Source of the DNA: Candidimonas sp. SYP-B2681
Lineage (GTDB): Bacteria; Pseudomonadota; Gammaproteobacteria; Burkholderiales; Burkholderiaceae_B
DNA length: 64,000 bases
Assembly: GCF_003971065.1 (NCBI RefSeq)
Contig: NZ_RYDV01000002.1
Span: 124,001-188,000, forward strand
Reading direction: 5' to 3'
Shown here: positions 18,699 through 27,462 of the stretch, piece by piece
Position numbering within the stretch: position 1 is the first letter of the stretch
Layout: every line of letters begins with the position of its first letter
Position numbers and translations under genes: made by a program
The notes under the pieces: generated by a model
Databases searched by the model: none
What the model saw: the letters and a program-made list of their open reading frames with translations, nothing else
What the model was told of the DNA's origin: nothing

Positions 18699-19199
18699 CT
18701 ACACCTTTGTGCGCTCGCTGGGCAAGGTGATACGTGTTTCAAATTTGCTGCGATGGACGGAAAAAAACGTACGCACGTTGCGAACGTTCGCTTTGGCAGT
18801 AAACGCCCGGTGCGCCAAGGCGTGATAAGCGGGCATGTCGGCCACTTGCGCAATAACGATAAAGTCCGGTCCCGGCGATACCCGATAGCATTGCAGGATC
18901 GCGACGTCCTGCATAAGGCTGGCTTCGAAGGCGTCAAGGTATTCTGCCGCCTGCACGTCGAGTGTAATTTCTACGATTGCGGTCAAGCCACTACCCAGCT
19001 TTTCGGGGTTCAAAATCGCCACCTGCTTCTCGATAATGCCTTCGTCCACCATGCGTCTGACCCGGCGCAAGCAGGTGGGCGGCGAAGCATGGACACGCTT
19101 CGCCAAATCGTGGTTGGTCAGTGAACTATCGGTTTGGATCTGATCGAGGATGCGAAGATCGAGATCGTCCAGCGGCATATCGGATTGTATGGCGTTCAT
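18699..19199 (-). CDS. Lrp/AsnC family transcriptional regulator
   Basis: A 166-residue regulator. Residues about 10-60 form a winged helix-turn-helix (LDLRILDQIQTDSSLTNHDLAKRVHASPPTCLRRVRRM), and 70-155 an AsnC/RAM ligand-binding domain (VSPGPDFIVIAQVADMPAYH). Such proteins sense amino acids as octamers. It is convergent with the glycosyltransferase and divergent from glmS; the AT-rich 146-base gap to glmS would contain both promoters. Target genes are unknown. Confidence 0.92.
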   Translation of the reverse strand: MNAIQSDMPLDDLDLRILDQIQTDSSLTNHDLAKRVHASPPTCLRRVRRMVDEGIIEKQVAILNPEKLGSGLTAIVEITLDVQAAEYLDAFEASLMQDVAILQCYRVSPGPDFIVIAQVADMPAYHALAHRAFTAKANVRNVRTFFSVHRSKFETRITLPSERTKV

Positions 19200-19345
19200 T
19201 TCAATTTTATTGCCATTTTAATGAAATTAAATTTCGTTGCTCGTAGGTAAAGAAATAAAATACCATATTAAGCTTAAAAAAGAAATCTAATTTCCTTGCA
19301 TGTTGCGCACAATAGGCTATCTTTCACCCTGGTTGGAGCTTATCT

Positions 19346-21178
19346 ATGTGCGGAATTGTTGGCGCAGTAGCGCAACGCGACATTACCCCTATTCTTCTTG
19401 AAGGGCTGAAGCGACTTGAATACCGTGGCTACGACTCCTGCGGCGTTGCAGTGCATGCTGACGGCGATTTGCGCCGCGCACGCAGCACCGACCGCGTGGC
19501 AGAGCTTCAAGCGCAGGTCACCAAAGAAAGCATCACTGGGTTTACCGGCATTGCCCACACCCGCTGGGCCACCCACGGCGGACCGGTCACGCACAATGCC
19601 CACCCGCATTTTTCTGGCCAGAATAAAGGCTCCGCGCGCATTGCCCTCGTGCACAACGGCATTATCGAAAACTACGAAGAACTGCGCACCGAGCTGCAGG
19701 GCGTCGGCTACATTTTTGAAAGCCAGACCGATACCGAAGTGGTTGCGCACCTGATCGACCACTTGTATGCGGGCGATTTGCTTGAATCTGTTCAGCAGAC
19801 AATACGCCGCCTAACCGGCGCCTACGCCATTGCTGTGTTTTGCCGCGACGAGCCTCACCGGGTCGTGGGTGCGCGTCATGGCTCACCCCTGGTCGTGGGC
19901 CGTGGCGAGAACGAGAATTTTCTAGCGTCCGATGCCCTGGCCCTTGCCGGAACCACGGATCAAATCATCTACCTGGAAGACGGCGATGTCGTCGACCTGC
20001 AGCTTTCTCGCGTGTGGATTACCGATATTGATGGCCGCGCGGTAGACCGCAAGGTCCATACCGTACAAGTGCATACCGGGGCTGCCGAACTGGGCCCCTA
20101 TCGCCATTACATGCAGAAAGAAATTTTCGAACAGCCGCGCGCCGTCGGTGACACCTTGCAGGATATTGAAAGCATCACCCCCGAGCTGTTCGGCGATGAG
20201 GCCTATAAGGTATTCAACGACATCGACAACGTATTGATTCTGGCATGCGGAACCAGCTACTACGCCGGCCTGACCGCGCGCTACTGGATCGAATCCATGG
20301 CGAAAATCCCCGTCAACGTCGAAATCGCCAGCGAATACCGCTACCGCGAGAGCGTGCCCAACCCGCGCACCCTGGTCGTGACCATTTCCCAATCCGGCGA
20401 AACCGCCGACACGCTGGCCGCCTTGAAGCATGCGCGCGGCCTGGGCATGGACCACACGCTGACCATCTGCAACGTGGCCACCAGCGCCATGGTGCGCGAA
20501 TGCAAACTGGCCTACATCACCCGCGCCGGCGTCGAAATAGGCGTGGCATCGACCAAGGCGTTTACGACCCAGCTCACCGCCTTGTTCTTGCTGACCCTAG
20601 CGCTTGCACAGATCAAGAAACGCTTAAGCGACCAGCAAGAAGCTGAAGCGCTGAAAGCCCTGCGTCACCTGCCCGTTGCCATCGGCGCCGTGCTGGCCCT
20701 GGAGCCACAAATCATGGCGTGGGCTGACCGCTTCGCCACCAAGGAAAACGCCCTATTTCTGGGTCGCGGCATGCATTACCCCATCGCCCTGGAAGGCGCT
20801 CTAAAGCTAAAAGAAATCAGCTATATCCACGCCGAAGCCTATCCCGCCGGCGAACTGAAACACGGGCCTCTGGCCTTGGTGACGGAGGCCATGCCGGTCG
20901 TCACCATCGCTCCGCGCGATGAGTTGCTCGAAAAGTTGAAGTCGAACATGCAGGAAGTTCACGCCCGAGGCGGTGAGCTATATGTGTTTGCGGATTCGGA
21001 TACGAAGATAGGGAGTAGCGAAGGCATACATGTAATTCGCATGCCCGAGCATTACGGGAAACTGTCGCCGATACTGCACACGATTCCGCTGCAATTGCTG
21101 GCGTATCACACGGCGTGTGCACGAGGGACGGATGTGGATAAGCCGAGGAACCTGGCTAAGAGTGTGACGGTGGAGTGA
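19346..21178 (+). CDS. glmS: Glutamine-fructose-6-phosphate aminotransferase (isomerizing)
   Basis: A 610-residue enzyme making glucosamine-6-phosphate from fructose-6-phosphate and glutamine. The N-terminal glutaminase starts MCGIVGAV with the nucleophilic Cys2. Two SIS sugar-isomerase domains follow ([28 protein letters not shown]). The last codons ([12 protein letters not shown] then stop) are the conserved sequence that Tn7-type elements recognise as attTn7. The DNA just after the stop differs from a housekeeping neighbourhood, in line with use as an insertion point. Confidence 0.98.
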   Translation: MCGIVGAVAQRDITPILLEGLKRLEYRGYDSCGVAVHADGDLRRARSTDRVAELQAQVTKESITGFTGIAHTRWATHGGPVTHNAHPHFSGQNKGSARIALVHNGIIENYEELRTELQGVGYIFESQTDTEVVAHLIDHLYAGDLLESVQQTIRRLTGAYAIAVFCRDEPHRVVGARHGSPLVVGRGENENFLASDALALAGTTDQIIYLEDGDVVDLQLSRVWITDIDGRAVDRKVHTVQVHTGAAELGPYRHYMQKEIFEQPRAVGDTLQDIESITPELFGDEAYKVFNDIDNVLILACGTSYYAGLTARYWIESMAKIPVNVEIASEYRYRESVPNPRTLVVTISQSGETADTLAALKHARGLGMDHTLTICNVATSAMVRECKLAYITRAGVEIGVASTKAFTTQLTALFLLTLALAQIKKRLSDQQEAEALKALRHLPVAIGAVLALEPQIMAWADRFATKENALFLGRGMHYPIALEGALKLKEISYIHAEAYPAGELKHGPLALVTEAMPVVTIAPRDELLEKLKSNMQEVHARGGELYVFADSDTKIGSSEGIHVIRMPEHYGKLSPILHTIPLQLLAYHTACARGTDVDKPRNLAKSVTVE

Positions 21179-21610
21179 GGTACTCTGCTGCGCTGTCGCT
21201 GATAAGCAGAAATAAAGTCTGCCTTTTCTAAGACTGGCTAGTTTGCGCATAACTTTTTGCAAAAAGCACACTAATCAAACGATATTGCGGCCGCTTTGGA
21301 TAACATTTTTTCTAGTCATTGGTAATGAAGGCTAAATAAATGGGGCGGTATCAATGCTGCCTCACCCCTTTCAGTCTCCTGCTGAATTTCGTATGCAGCT
21401 TGTGGTCGAATTCAGTCTTTCTCGTGCGGGCTAGATTTCATTCGATATTCAATGCCCAACGACTCGCGAAACTTAGCCGCTGTAGGGTGGGTCGAGCACC
21501 CAGAGCATGCAGCGCTCCGCTCGGGGCCTGTTTGATCTCCTCGCGTCCGAAAGCCGAATCCTGGCCTGAATATCTTGCAATTGACCTATACATATCAATA
21601 TTAGGACTGG
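21179..21610. other. Spacer after glmS (attTn7 region) with a Tn7-like repeat remnant
   Basis: No convincing gene is present. At 21209-21221 the sequence GAAATAAAGTCTG matches 13 consecutive bases of the 20-bp repeats found at 26553-26570, and TGTCG lies at 21194-21198, only 16 bases after the glmS stop. This may be a damaged transposon end. A 136-codon open frame from 21340 has no recognisable features and is probably chance. Confidence 0.45.
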
Positions 21611-22015
21611 TCAGTCCTGTACCTGACTTTCGTCACTCCGACGACGAGCCTCCAAGATATAGGCATGATGGCTTACTGCCCACTTTACCAATGGGGTCAC
21701 CGCGTTCAGAAAGGCGTATCCCTCCGGCGTCAACGCGTATTCCACGCTAGGCGGGCGAGTGGGATACACCGTGCGCGTGGTGATGCCATCCCGAGTGAGA
21801 TTGCGCAATGTCGCTGTCAGCATTCGCTGGGAGATATCAGGTAGGCGTCTGCGTAATTCATTAAAGCGATGCGGTTTTTCCGCCAGCACCACACCGACCA
21901 GCAAGCTCCACTTGTCTCCCAGATTGTCCAACACATTGCGAATTGCGGAGGACTCGGCGTTAGCCGTTCCCGCGGATTCCTGCAGTCGCCGCAGCGTTTC
22001 TTGTACATCGTTCAT
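21611..22015 (-). CDS. HxlR family transcriptional regulator
   Basis: A 134-residue winged helix-turn-helix protein with the HxlR pattern: LGDKWSLLVGVVLAEKPHRFNELRRRLPDISQRMLTATLRNLTRDG broken across residues 32-77, then the wing with PSVEYALTPEGYAF. HxlR regulators respond to aldehydes, phenolics or redox stress. It diverges from the azurin operon across a 190-base gap with a GATAGTATC palindrome and TATA-rich stretches, so it is the likely local regulator of the flavocytochrome operon. Confidence 0.9.
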   Translation of the reverse strand: MNDVQETLRRLQESAGTANAESSAIRNVLDNLGDKWSLLVGVVLAEKPHRFNELRRRLPDISQRMLTATLRNLTRDGITTRTVYPTRPPSVEYALTPEGYAFLNAVTPLVKWAVSHHAYILEARRRSDESQVQD

Positions 22016-22206
22016 GCCTGGTTACCTCGAAGTGCCTTACTGAGAATAAAGTGCCTTCTTGCAGACCTACTCTAACATGCATATTATGTTGATAGTATCA
22101 AATGTATACCACCTATGTGCATAAAGCTTATGAAAACTGATTCGGCTGCTCTTGCTACCCAGTCGAACATTTCACATTTGGAACCTTCAAATATTCAGGA
22201 GTACGT

Positions 22207-22656
22207 ATGAAGCGCCAACTACTTGCCGTCGCTATATTGTCAACCATCTCCCTTCCAGCGCTCGCTGCAGAATGCGAAGCGACCATTGAAGCCAATGATG
22301 CCATGCAGTTCGATGTAAAGACCATGGAAGTACCGCAAAGCTGTGAGCAGTTCACGGTCACCCTGAAGCATGTGGGCAAACTTCCTAGCGCTGCGATGGG
22401 CCACAACTTCGTGTTGGGTCTTACCAAGGACCAAACCGCAATCAATGCTGATGGGATGAAGGCGGGTGCAGCCGCCAATTATGTCCAGCCTGATGACGCG
22501 CGCGTCATCGCGGCAACCAAAATTATCGGCGGCGGCGAAAGCACCTCGGTTTCATTTCCCGTCAGCAAGTTGCAAGCGGGCGAGTCTTACACCTATTTCT
22601 GTTCGTTCCCAGGCCACGCGTCCATCATGAAGGGCGAGCTTAAACTAGGCGCCTGA
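22207..22656 (+). CDS. azu: Azurin
   Basis: A 149-residue periplasmic type 1 copper protein with a signal peptide ending in ALAAEC. The copper ligands are present with azurin spacing: His66 in MGHNFVL, then Cys132, His137 and Met141 in [11 protein letters not shown]. It carries single electrons between redox enzymes and a terminal oxidase. An AGGAG-like site precedes the ATG. It is the first gene of a four-gene operon with a phenol-oxidising flavocytochrome, so it probably takes electrons from that enzyme; azurin is the known acceptor for several PCMH-type enzymes. Confidence 0.95.
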   Translation: MKRQLLAVAILSTISLPALAAECEATIEANDAMQFDVKTMEVPQSCEQFTVTLKHVGKLPSAAMGHNFVLGLTKDQTAINADGMKAGAAANYVQPDDARVIAATKIIGGGESTSVSFPVSKLQAGESYTYFCSFPGHASIMKGELKLGA

Positions 22657-22659
22657 ACG

Positions 22660-23316
22660 ATGACTACACGAAGAGGCTTTCTTCAGGGAGCTTTAGCCAC
22701 CTCCGGTCTCGCATTGGCGGGAACCTCACTGCAAAGCTCGGCTTCCAGTCTGGCAGATATAGCGGGCAACGGCGCTCAGCGCCTGCATGCTGTTGTCTAT
22801 GAGCCCGCTGATCTCGCAAGCGCTGAGTTCGGAGCACTTTCCAAACAACTGGGCCACGCCACGCATGCCATAGATGGCGATGTCACCACCTTGTGGACAC
22901 AATGCTTGGCAGAGCAGTGGCGCAAAAAGCCCATTGCTATTGCCGGCATGACGCACGCTGGCGCGCTATTTGTACTGGAGCGGTTTGGTTGGGATCATGG
23001 CCTGCGCGTCCTATTCCGCGCAGAGCACAAGCCACAAGGCGACGGCAGCGTGGCCCACGTACTCGCCGGTCCTGCCTCGATGCTACATACCTACGAAGCA
23101 CTCGCTGCTGAGAAGTATGACTACGCCCAATGCATGGCTGGCGTGATCGGACAGTGCCCCGAACACGCGGCGTCGCCGGCCACCAAATCGCTGCTGACGC
23201 CCCGTGCCGTCGGTACGCATGCGACTCGACCCATGTATACCTGGGTGATCGGCCCACGCCAAAGCGCTGCGTTAGCGCGGACAGGCGAAAACGTAATTAA
23301 CGGAATAACCCTATGA
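22660..23316 (+). CDS. PchX-like protein with Tat signal (unknown function)
   Basis: A 218-residue protein starting MTTRRGFLQG, a twin-arginine motif, with a hydrophobic stretch to about residue 30. The mature part has no catalytic motif I recognise. It includes YEPADLASAEF, an AGMTHAGALFVLE segment and two Cys (CMAGVIGQCP). In Pseudomonas p-cresol loci an unassigned gene, pchX, sits between the cytochrome and flavoprotein genes; this gene has the matching position before the flavoprotein, with a 4-base overlap. It may help flavinylation or assembly, but that is only inference. Confidence 0.75.
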   Translation: MTTRRGFLQGALATSGLALAGTSLQSSASSLADIAGNGAQRLHAVVYEPADLASAEFGALSKQLGHATHAIDGDVTTLWTQCLAEQWRKKPIAIAGMTHAGALFVLERFGWDHGLRVLFRAEHKPQGDGSVAHVLAGPASMLHTYEALAAEKYDYAQCMAGVIGQCPEHAASPATKSLLTPRAVGTHATRPMYTWVIGPRQSAALARTGENVINGITL

Positions 23317-24953
23317 ACTATCCCGAGGGCGTGAGCCCCCAAGATTTCAATTCAGCATTGGAAGCGTTTCGCCGCATAGTCGGCGACGACAAACTTTTCA
23401 CCGAAGAAGGGGATGTCGCCCTGTACCGGGACGCTTATTCACCCAAATGGGGCGAGCCAGAGGAGCTTGTGGCGTCCGCTGCCGTTGCTCCGACCACCGT
23501 TGAGCAAGTACAGGCGATTGTAAAAGCGGCGAACCGGTTCAAGGTGCCTCTATATGCGATCTCCACTGGCAAGAACCTGGGCTATGGTGGCTCCGCGCCC
23601 AATATGACCGGCAGCGTTATCGTCGACCTGAAACTGATGAACAAGGTCCTCGAAGTCGATGACAAGCGAAACTTCTGCATCGTAGAGCCCGGCGTTTCGT
23701 ATTTTGACCTGTATACCTATATTCAGGAACGCGGCCTGAACGTCATGATGGACGTGCCGGATCCGGGCTGGGGAAGTCCGCTGGGTAACGCCCTGGATCA
23801 CGGCGTCGGCTACACCTGGGGCAACTATCGCGACCACTTCGGCTCACACTGCGGCATGGAAGTCGTGCTACCAAATGGTGAACTCTTGCGTACCGGCATG
23901 GCGGCCGTACCGGGGGCGGAAACTTGGGGAGAAAACAAGTATGGCTTTGGCGCCTATGTCGATGGTCTGTTTGCCCAATCTAACTTCGGTATTGTCACCA
24001 AAATGGGTTTCTGGATGATGCCCCAGCCGGAGCATTTCCTGTCTTGCATGGTGAAAGTGCCCAAATACCGGGATCTTATTCCGCTGATTGACACCGTCAA
24101 TTACCTGGAGGACCAAGGCCTTATCGGCCATCCGCGCTACAGCTGCCCGATGGATGCGCTGTGCATGATGTGGGAGCCGGAAGTCTATAAGCCGACGCCC
24201 GAGCTTATGAAGCTCAATAATCAGCCCGGAGGCGCATCCGTGGCCGAGTACGAGGATTACGCAGCCAGACAAGGGTTGGAGTACTGGAACGTCACTTTAA
24301 ACTTCTACGGCCCCAAGAAGACGGTATACGCCAACTGGGAATATGCACAGGACAAGTTTGCCGGCATTAAAGGCGTAAAGTTTGAGGAACTGGAATCCTA
24401 CGGCCTGCCCATGAACAAGGCGACCGCAGAAAAACTGCGTCACAAAGTTGCAGTGGGCATCCCAAACATGTCTATTTTTTCAATCGGTGCTCGCTCAGAA
24501 GCTGTGCCTGATCCGGGCGACGGTCACGCGTGGTTCGCGCCAATTCTACCGCGCAGTGGTGAAGCTTTTATCAAAGGTCATGAAGTGTTCTGCCAGGCCG
24601 CCAAGCAGCTCAATCTGACAGGCGCGCCCATCGCACCTACGAACGTCCCGCAAACATGGCAGTACCGGACCTATATTTATCTGTTCCCCTTTTTCATTTC
24701 GCGTAGCAATAAAGAGGTGAACAAGCAGGCATACGAACAGTTCATTCAACTGGTAAAAATTGGCGCAGATCAAGGCTGGACCGAGTACCGCACGGCCCCG
24801 CTTTTCCAGGATCTTGTCGCGAGCACCTATTCCTTCAACGATAACGCTCTTCTGCGTTTCCAAAACCAACTTAAGGACGCTGTCGACCCGAACGGCATTA
24901 TCGCCCCCGGCCGCGGAGGGATCTGGCCCAAACGTTACAGGGAGGGCGTGTAA
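23313..24953 (+). CDS. VAO/PCMH-family flavoprotein, 4-alkylphenol (eugenol/p-cresol type) hydroxylase large subunit
   Basis: A 546-residue flavoprotein with an N-terminal FAD-binding PCMH domain (ISTGKNLGYGGSAP, residues 83-97) and a C-terminal substrate domain. EYRTAP (Tyr492, Arg493) matches the VAO Tyr503/Arg504 anion-binding pair, and DPNGIIAPGRGGIWP the family C-terminus. His405 in GDGHAWFAP aligns by eye with VAO His422, the residue that covalently holds FAD, whereas classical PCMH uses a tyrosine. The adjacent cytochrome subunit argues for hydroxylase rather than oxidase action. The most likely substrates are eugenol-, vanillyl- or 4-alkylphenols. It overlaps both neighbours by 1-4 bases. 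Confidence 0.88.
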   Translation: MNYPEGVSPQDFNSALEAFRRIVGDDKLFTEEGDVALYRDAYSPKWGEPEELVASAAVAPTTVEQVQAIVKAANRFKVPLYAISTGKNLGYGGSAPNMTGSVIVDLKLMNKVLEVDDKRNFCIVEPGVSYFDLYTYIQERGLNVMMDVPDPGWGSPLGNALDHGVGYTWGNYRDHFGSHCGMEVVLPNGELLRTGMAAVPGAETWGENKYGFGAYVDGLFAQSNFGIVTKMGFWMMPQPEHFLSCMVKVPKYRDLIPLIDTVNYLEDQGLIGHPRYSCPMDALCMMWEPEVYKPTPELMKLNNQPGGASVAEYEDYAARQGLEYWNVTLNFYGPKKTVYANWEYAQDKFAGIKGVKFEELESYGLPMNKATAEKLRHKVAVGIPNMSIFSIGARSEAVPDPGDGHAWFAPILPRSGEAFIKGHEVFCQAAKQLNLTGAPIAPTNVPQTWQYRTYIYLFPFFISRSNKEVNKQAYEQFIQLVKIGADQGWTEYRTAPLFQDLVASTYSFNDNALLRFQNQLKDAVDPNGIIAPGRGGIWPKRYREGV

Positions 24954-25309
24954 TGAAGAATTTATTCTTGCTCTATGCGGCTGGCGCCATCGCGCTGACG
25001 CCCCTTGGCGCCTCTGCCCAGGATCAGGCCCAAATAGACCTCGGGAAATCACTTTTCAATCAATGGTGCCTGAGTTGCCATGGCATGGGGCCAGGCCATC
25101 CTGGCACACAAGCGCTTGATCAACGTTATCAGGGGGCTATGCCCGGTGCGCTGGAAGAGCGCACGAACCTGTCGCCGGAACTGGTTTCGGTGTTCGTCCG
25201 CAATGGTATATCGATCATGCCGTTCTTCCGAAAGACGGAAATCAGCGATAGTGAGCTTGCTGCGATCGGCGCGTATTTATCGACGCCTCAGACCAACGCA
25301 ACCAAGTGA
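24953..25309 (+). CDS. Cytochrome c subunit of the flavocytochrome
   Basis: A 118-residue periplasmic monoheme cytochrome: signal peptide to about residue 22, heme motif CLSCH (Cys39, Cys42, His43) and a likely axial Met in SIMPFF. Its start overlaps the flavoprotein stop by one base (taATG), the tightest form of translational coupling. It should take electrons from the FAD subunit and pass them to azurin. It is comparable to PchC or EhyA in size and position. Confidence 0.93.
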   Translation: MKNLFLLYAAGAIALTPLGASAQDQAQIDLGKSLFNQWCLSCHGMGPGHPGTQALDQRYQGAMPGALEERTNLSPELVSVFVRNGISIMPFFRKTEISDSELAAIGAYLSTPQTNATK

Positions 25310-25320
25310 GGAGAACTTGC

Positions 25321-25745
25321 ATGGGTTTTAAGGCTTTATGGGCAGAAACATCAGTTGTTGTGATCGCCGTTGAAAGAAACGACTGACGATGAACTGATGC
25401 CTGGTGATGTCACCGCCGATGTGGAATATTCCACGGTTAACCACAAGGATGGCCTGGCCATCACCAGTCGTGCCCCGGTCATCCAAACGTTTCCATTGAT
25501 TCCGGAAAACGATCTCGCCGGTGTCGTTTCTTCATCGGGCAACCCCGCGTTTCCGCCGGGTGAGCGTGTCGTGTTGAACGGCTGGGAACTCACTCAGTCG
25601 CACCATAGCGGCTATTCCCAAGGGGCCCGGGTACGGGGAGAGTGGCCGGTCAAGTTGCCTTCCGTTTTATCGGCCAGAGACGCTATGGCCGTCGGTACTG
25701 CAGGCTATGCCGCCATGCTAAGCGGCAATGTACTGGCCTTAGCCA
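25321..25745 (+). pseudogene. acuI/yhdH-type acrylyl-CoA reductase, truncated and frameshifted
   Basis: The reading starts MGFKALWAE and is recognisable as the N-terminal third of a zinc-free MDR reductase (DDELMPGDVTADVEYSTVNHKDGLA, then VVLNGWELTQ and LPSVLSARDAMAVGTAGYAAML). A frame change lies near 25370, and similarity stops near 25735 where the NADP-binding domain should begin. The protein cannot be functional. It follows the cytochrome gene in the same direction, at the edge of a decayed stretch. Confidence 0.8.
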
Positions 25746-25748
25746 TTG

Positions 25749-26268
25749 CATACTTCATGGCCGGGATCACTAAAGCTGCGCTGCTGAACCCAACGTTTTG
25801 CAGAAGTTGCGTGTCCTGCCCGATAAGGCCGCGTTCGGCGGAGTGACGCTGAGCAAGACCGGTGAACAGCACGGAACCGATGAGATGTTTACTTTGCCTG
25901 AAGCGGCGAAATTTCTTGGCCCTGCCATGGGCGTTGTGTTCAAAGCGTCCGGTCACAAGATGCTGTATCTTGTCGGCGACACCACCTGGCGCAATGAAGT
26001 CGATCAGGCGCTGGCCCAATACGATCCGCAAATCATCGTCATCAATGCCGGATATGCGACCATGAGGGCTATGAAGGCTCCATCATCATGGGTAAGGAGG
26101 ATGTCCTGCGCGCCTCTCAGGTTGCCCCGGACGCAACAATCGTTGCTACGCACATGGATACTATCGATCACATGCTCCAAAGCAGTAAAGAACCAAGGGA
26201 ATACGTGAGGGAAAAACATACAGGATCGCGTCGGAATTCCGGAAGATGGCGCTACCCTCGAATTTTAA
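25749..26268 (+). pseudogene. MBL-fold (UlaG-like) metallohydrolase, C-terminal part, frameshifted
   Basis: Three frames must be joined to read the end of a metallo-beta-lactamase-fold hydrolase: GGVTLSKTGEQHGTDEMF, then YLVGDTTWRNEVDQALAQYDPQIIVINAGYA, then GKEDVLRASQVAPDATIVATHMDTIDH and finally IPEDGATLEF with a stop at 26266-26268. Frame changes fall near 25790, 26070 and 26215. The N-terminal metal-binding half is absent, joined instead to the acuI remnant. Clearly inactive. Confidence 0.82.
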
Positions 26269-26395
26269 TCAAGTTAGAGGCTGGGTGAAAATCACAGGCA
26301 GCATTAACGTAAGTGCGCCAACTCTAGGGATACCTGGAATCTAACTTAGGGAATGATTATGCAGCTGGTTTGCAGAGCATCAGTCCCAACTTTCT

Positions 26396-26513
26396 TCGAC
26401 AGACTTTCGTTCAATCTTGCTAAGTACTAAGGCGTAAAAAGGAATGTCGACAGACTTTGCATAAATTTTCGAAGAGCCTGGTCCCTCTAAATTAATCGAC
26501 AGACTTTATTTCC
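26396..26513 (+). repeat. Left-type transposon end: three spaced repeats
   Basis: Copies at 26396-26407, 26447-26458 and 26496-26513 share TCGACAGACTTT; the last continues ATTTCC, matching the opposite end. The same array, diverged, recurs at 63100-63218. Confidence 0.85.
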
Positions 26514-26533
26514 AGTCTTCAATGTGAAGAGCG

Positions 26534-26590
26534 GGAATAAAGTCTGTCGAAAGGAAATAAAGTCTGTCGAACGGGAATAAATTCTGTCGA
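26534..26590 (-). repeat. Right-type transposon end: three abutting 20-bp repeats
   Basis: GGAATAAAGTCTGTCGA and close variants end at 26550, 26570 and 26590, an exact 20-base period. They are reverse complements of the repeats at 26396-26513. Confidence 0.88.
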
Positions 26591-27119
26591 TCGCCTATTT
26601 CGTTAACTTCCGCTAAGCTATCAGATCGACCTCCTAACATTGCCGCTTTTTGGCGTTTTTGGCAAAGCCATCAAAGCACTTTAAGCGCAAACTGGTTGCC
26701 TATCTTGAAACGTTCGGTGGTGGTGCTGCCGGATAAATTCAACGCCACCTCGGCAGGGCAGCATTTAGATGATTCGTGCGGGCCAAGGCACCATTGATTG
26801 GGTTAGCCCGATTATGCGCGGTTCAAGCTCCACATTAAGGGTTATTGCCCTTAAATTTTGCGTACCAAACATGCGATACATGATCGCGGCGCACTCGCCG
26901 CATCATCGATCGTGGACCTGGAGCGCGCGAGACTGCTGGCCGCCGCGATGATGGATACATCGTAGGTTAAAGATAGATTGCCTATCTTCAGTGGGATTAA
27001 GAAAACGATGAAGAAATCCCGCTACAGCGAACCGCAAATCGTCTCCTACTTAAGGGCCAATATCACGCGGTTCTTTCGAAGCCGAGCGCCGCGGCATGAG
27101 CCAGGCCACGGCGCTCAGT
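26591..27119. other. Non-coding stretch with IS3-type orfA scrap
   Basis: No intact gene. At 27008 an ATG opens MKKSRYSEPQIVSYL, the standard start of IS3-family OrfA transposases, but similarity ends after about 13 codons. A run reading ASSIVDLERARLLAAAMMDTS near 26897-26964 looks like the end of an unidentified protein. The stretch appears to be joined debris. Confidence 0.55.
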
Positions 27120-27460
27120 TCAAACTTTGAATCGCTTTGCCAGCGCTTCTGCGCCGCGCGCCAACAACGCCATGTCGACTCCCACCGCCGTAAACAGGCA
27201 TCCTAGCTCGATATAGCGGCGAGCGAAATCGTCATTGGTAGTGAGAATTCCGGGTGCTTTGCCGCAAGCGAGGATATGCGCGATGGAATCTTCGATTGCC
27301 TGTTGCACATCCCTATGGCCGTGGTCGCCGGGGTGACCCATATTTGCAGATAAATCCACCGGTCCGACGAATACGCCATCCACGCCCTCTACGCTGGGCG
27401 ATGGCTTCTAGATTCTTCAGGGCATTTGGGGATTCAATCTGCACTAGCAGGCAAAGCTGC
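27120..27460 (-). pseudogene. HpcH/HpaI aldolase, C-terminal part with frameshift
   Basis: The reading [19 protein letters not shown], then after an extra base [22 protein letters not shown] and [27 protein letters not shown], is the C-terminal half of a class II HpcH/HpaI aldolase. The insertion lies near 27395. The 5' half (metal and active-site residues) is lost at the junction with the receiver fragment near 27460. Not functional. Confidence 0.85.
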
Positions 27461-27462
27461 CC

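Larger units (their letters stand above)
26396..26590 (+). mobile_element. Tn7-like mini-element (two transposon ends, no genes)
   Basis: Three forward copies of TCGACAGACTTT begin at 26396, 26447 and 26496 (spacing 51 and 49). Three reverse copies of about 20 bp then abut each other, ending at 26550, 26570 and 26590. Spaced sites at one end and tightly packed sites at the other are the hallmark of Tn7-type elements, whose TnsB protein binds such repeats. Only about 20 bases, including a CTTCA-ATG-TGAAG hairpin, separate the two ends, so this looks like an internally deleted, non-autonomous relic. The family is inferred from architecture; no transposase is present. Confidence 0.65.

Noticed and set aside
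21340-21750. A 136-codon open frame behind glmS
   Set aside because: It runs across the end of the divergent HxlR gene, has no ribosome site and shows no recognisable domain.
26534-26590. Regularly spaced repeats as a CRISPR array
   Set aside because: The 20-bp units abut with no spacers, and the forward copies nearby have irregular distances; no cas genes are present.
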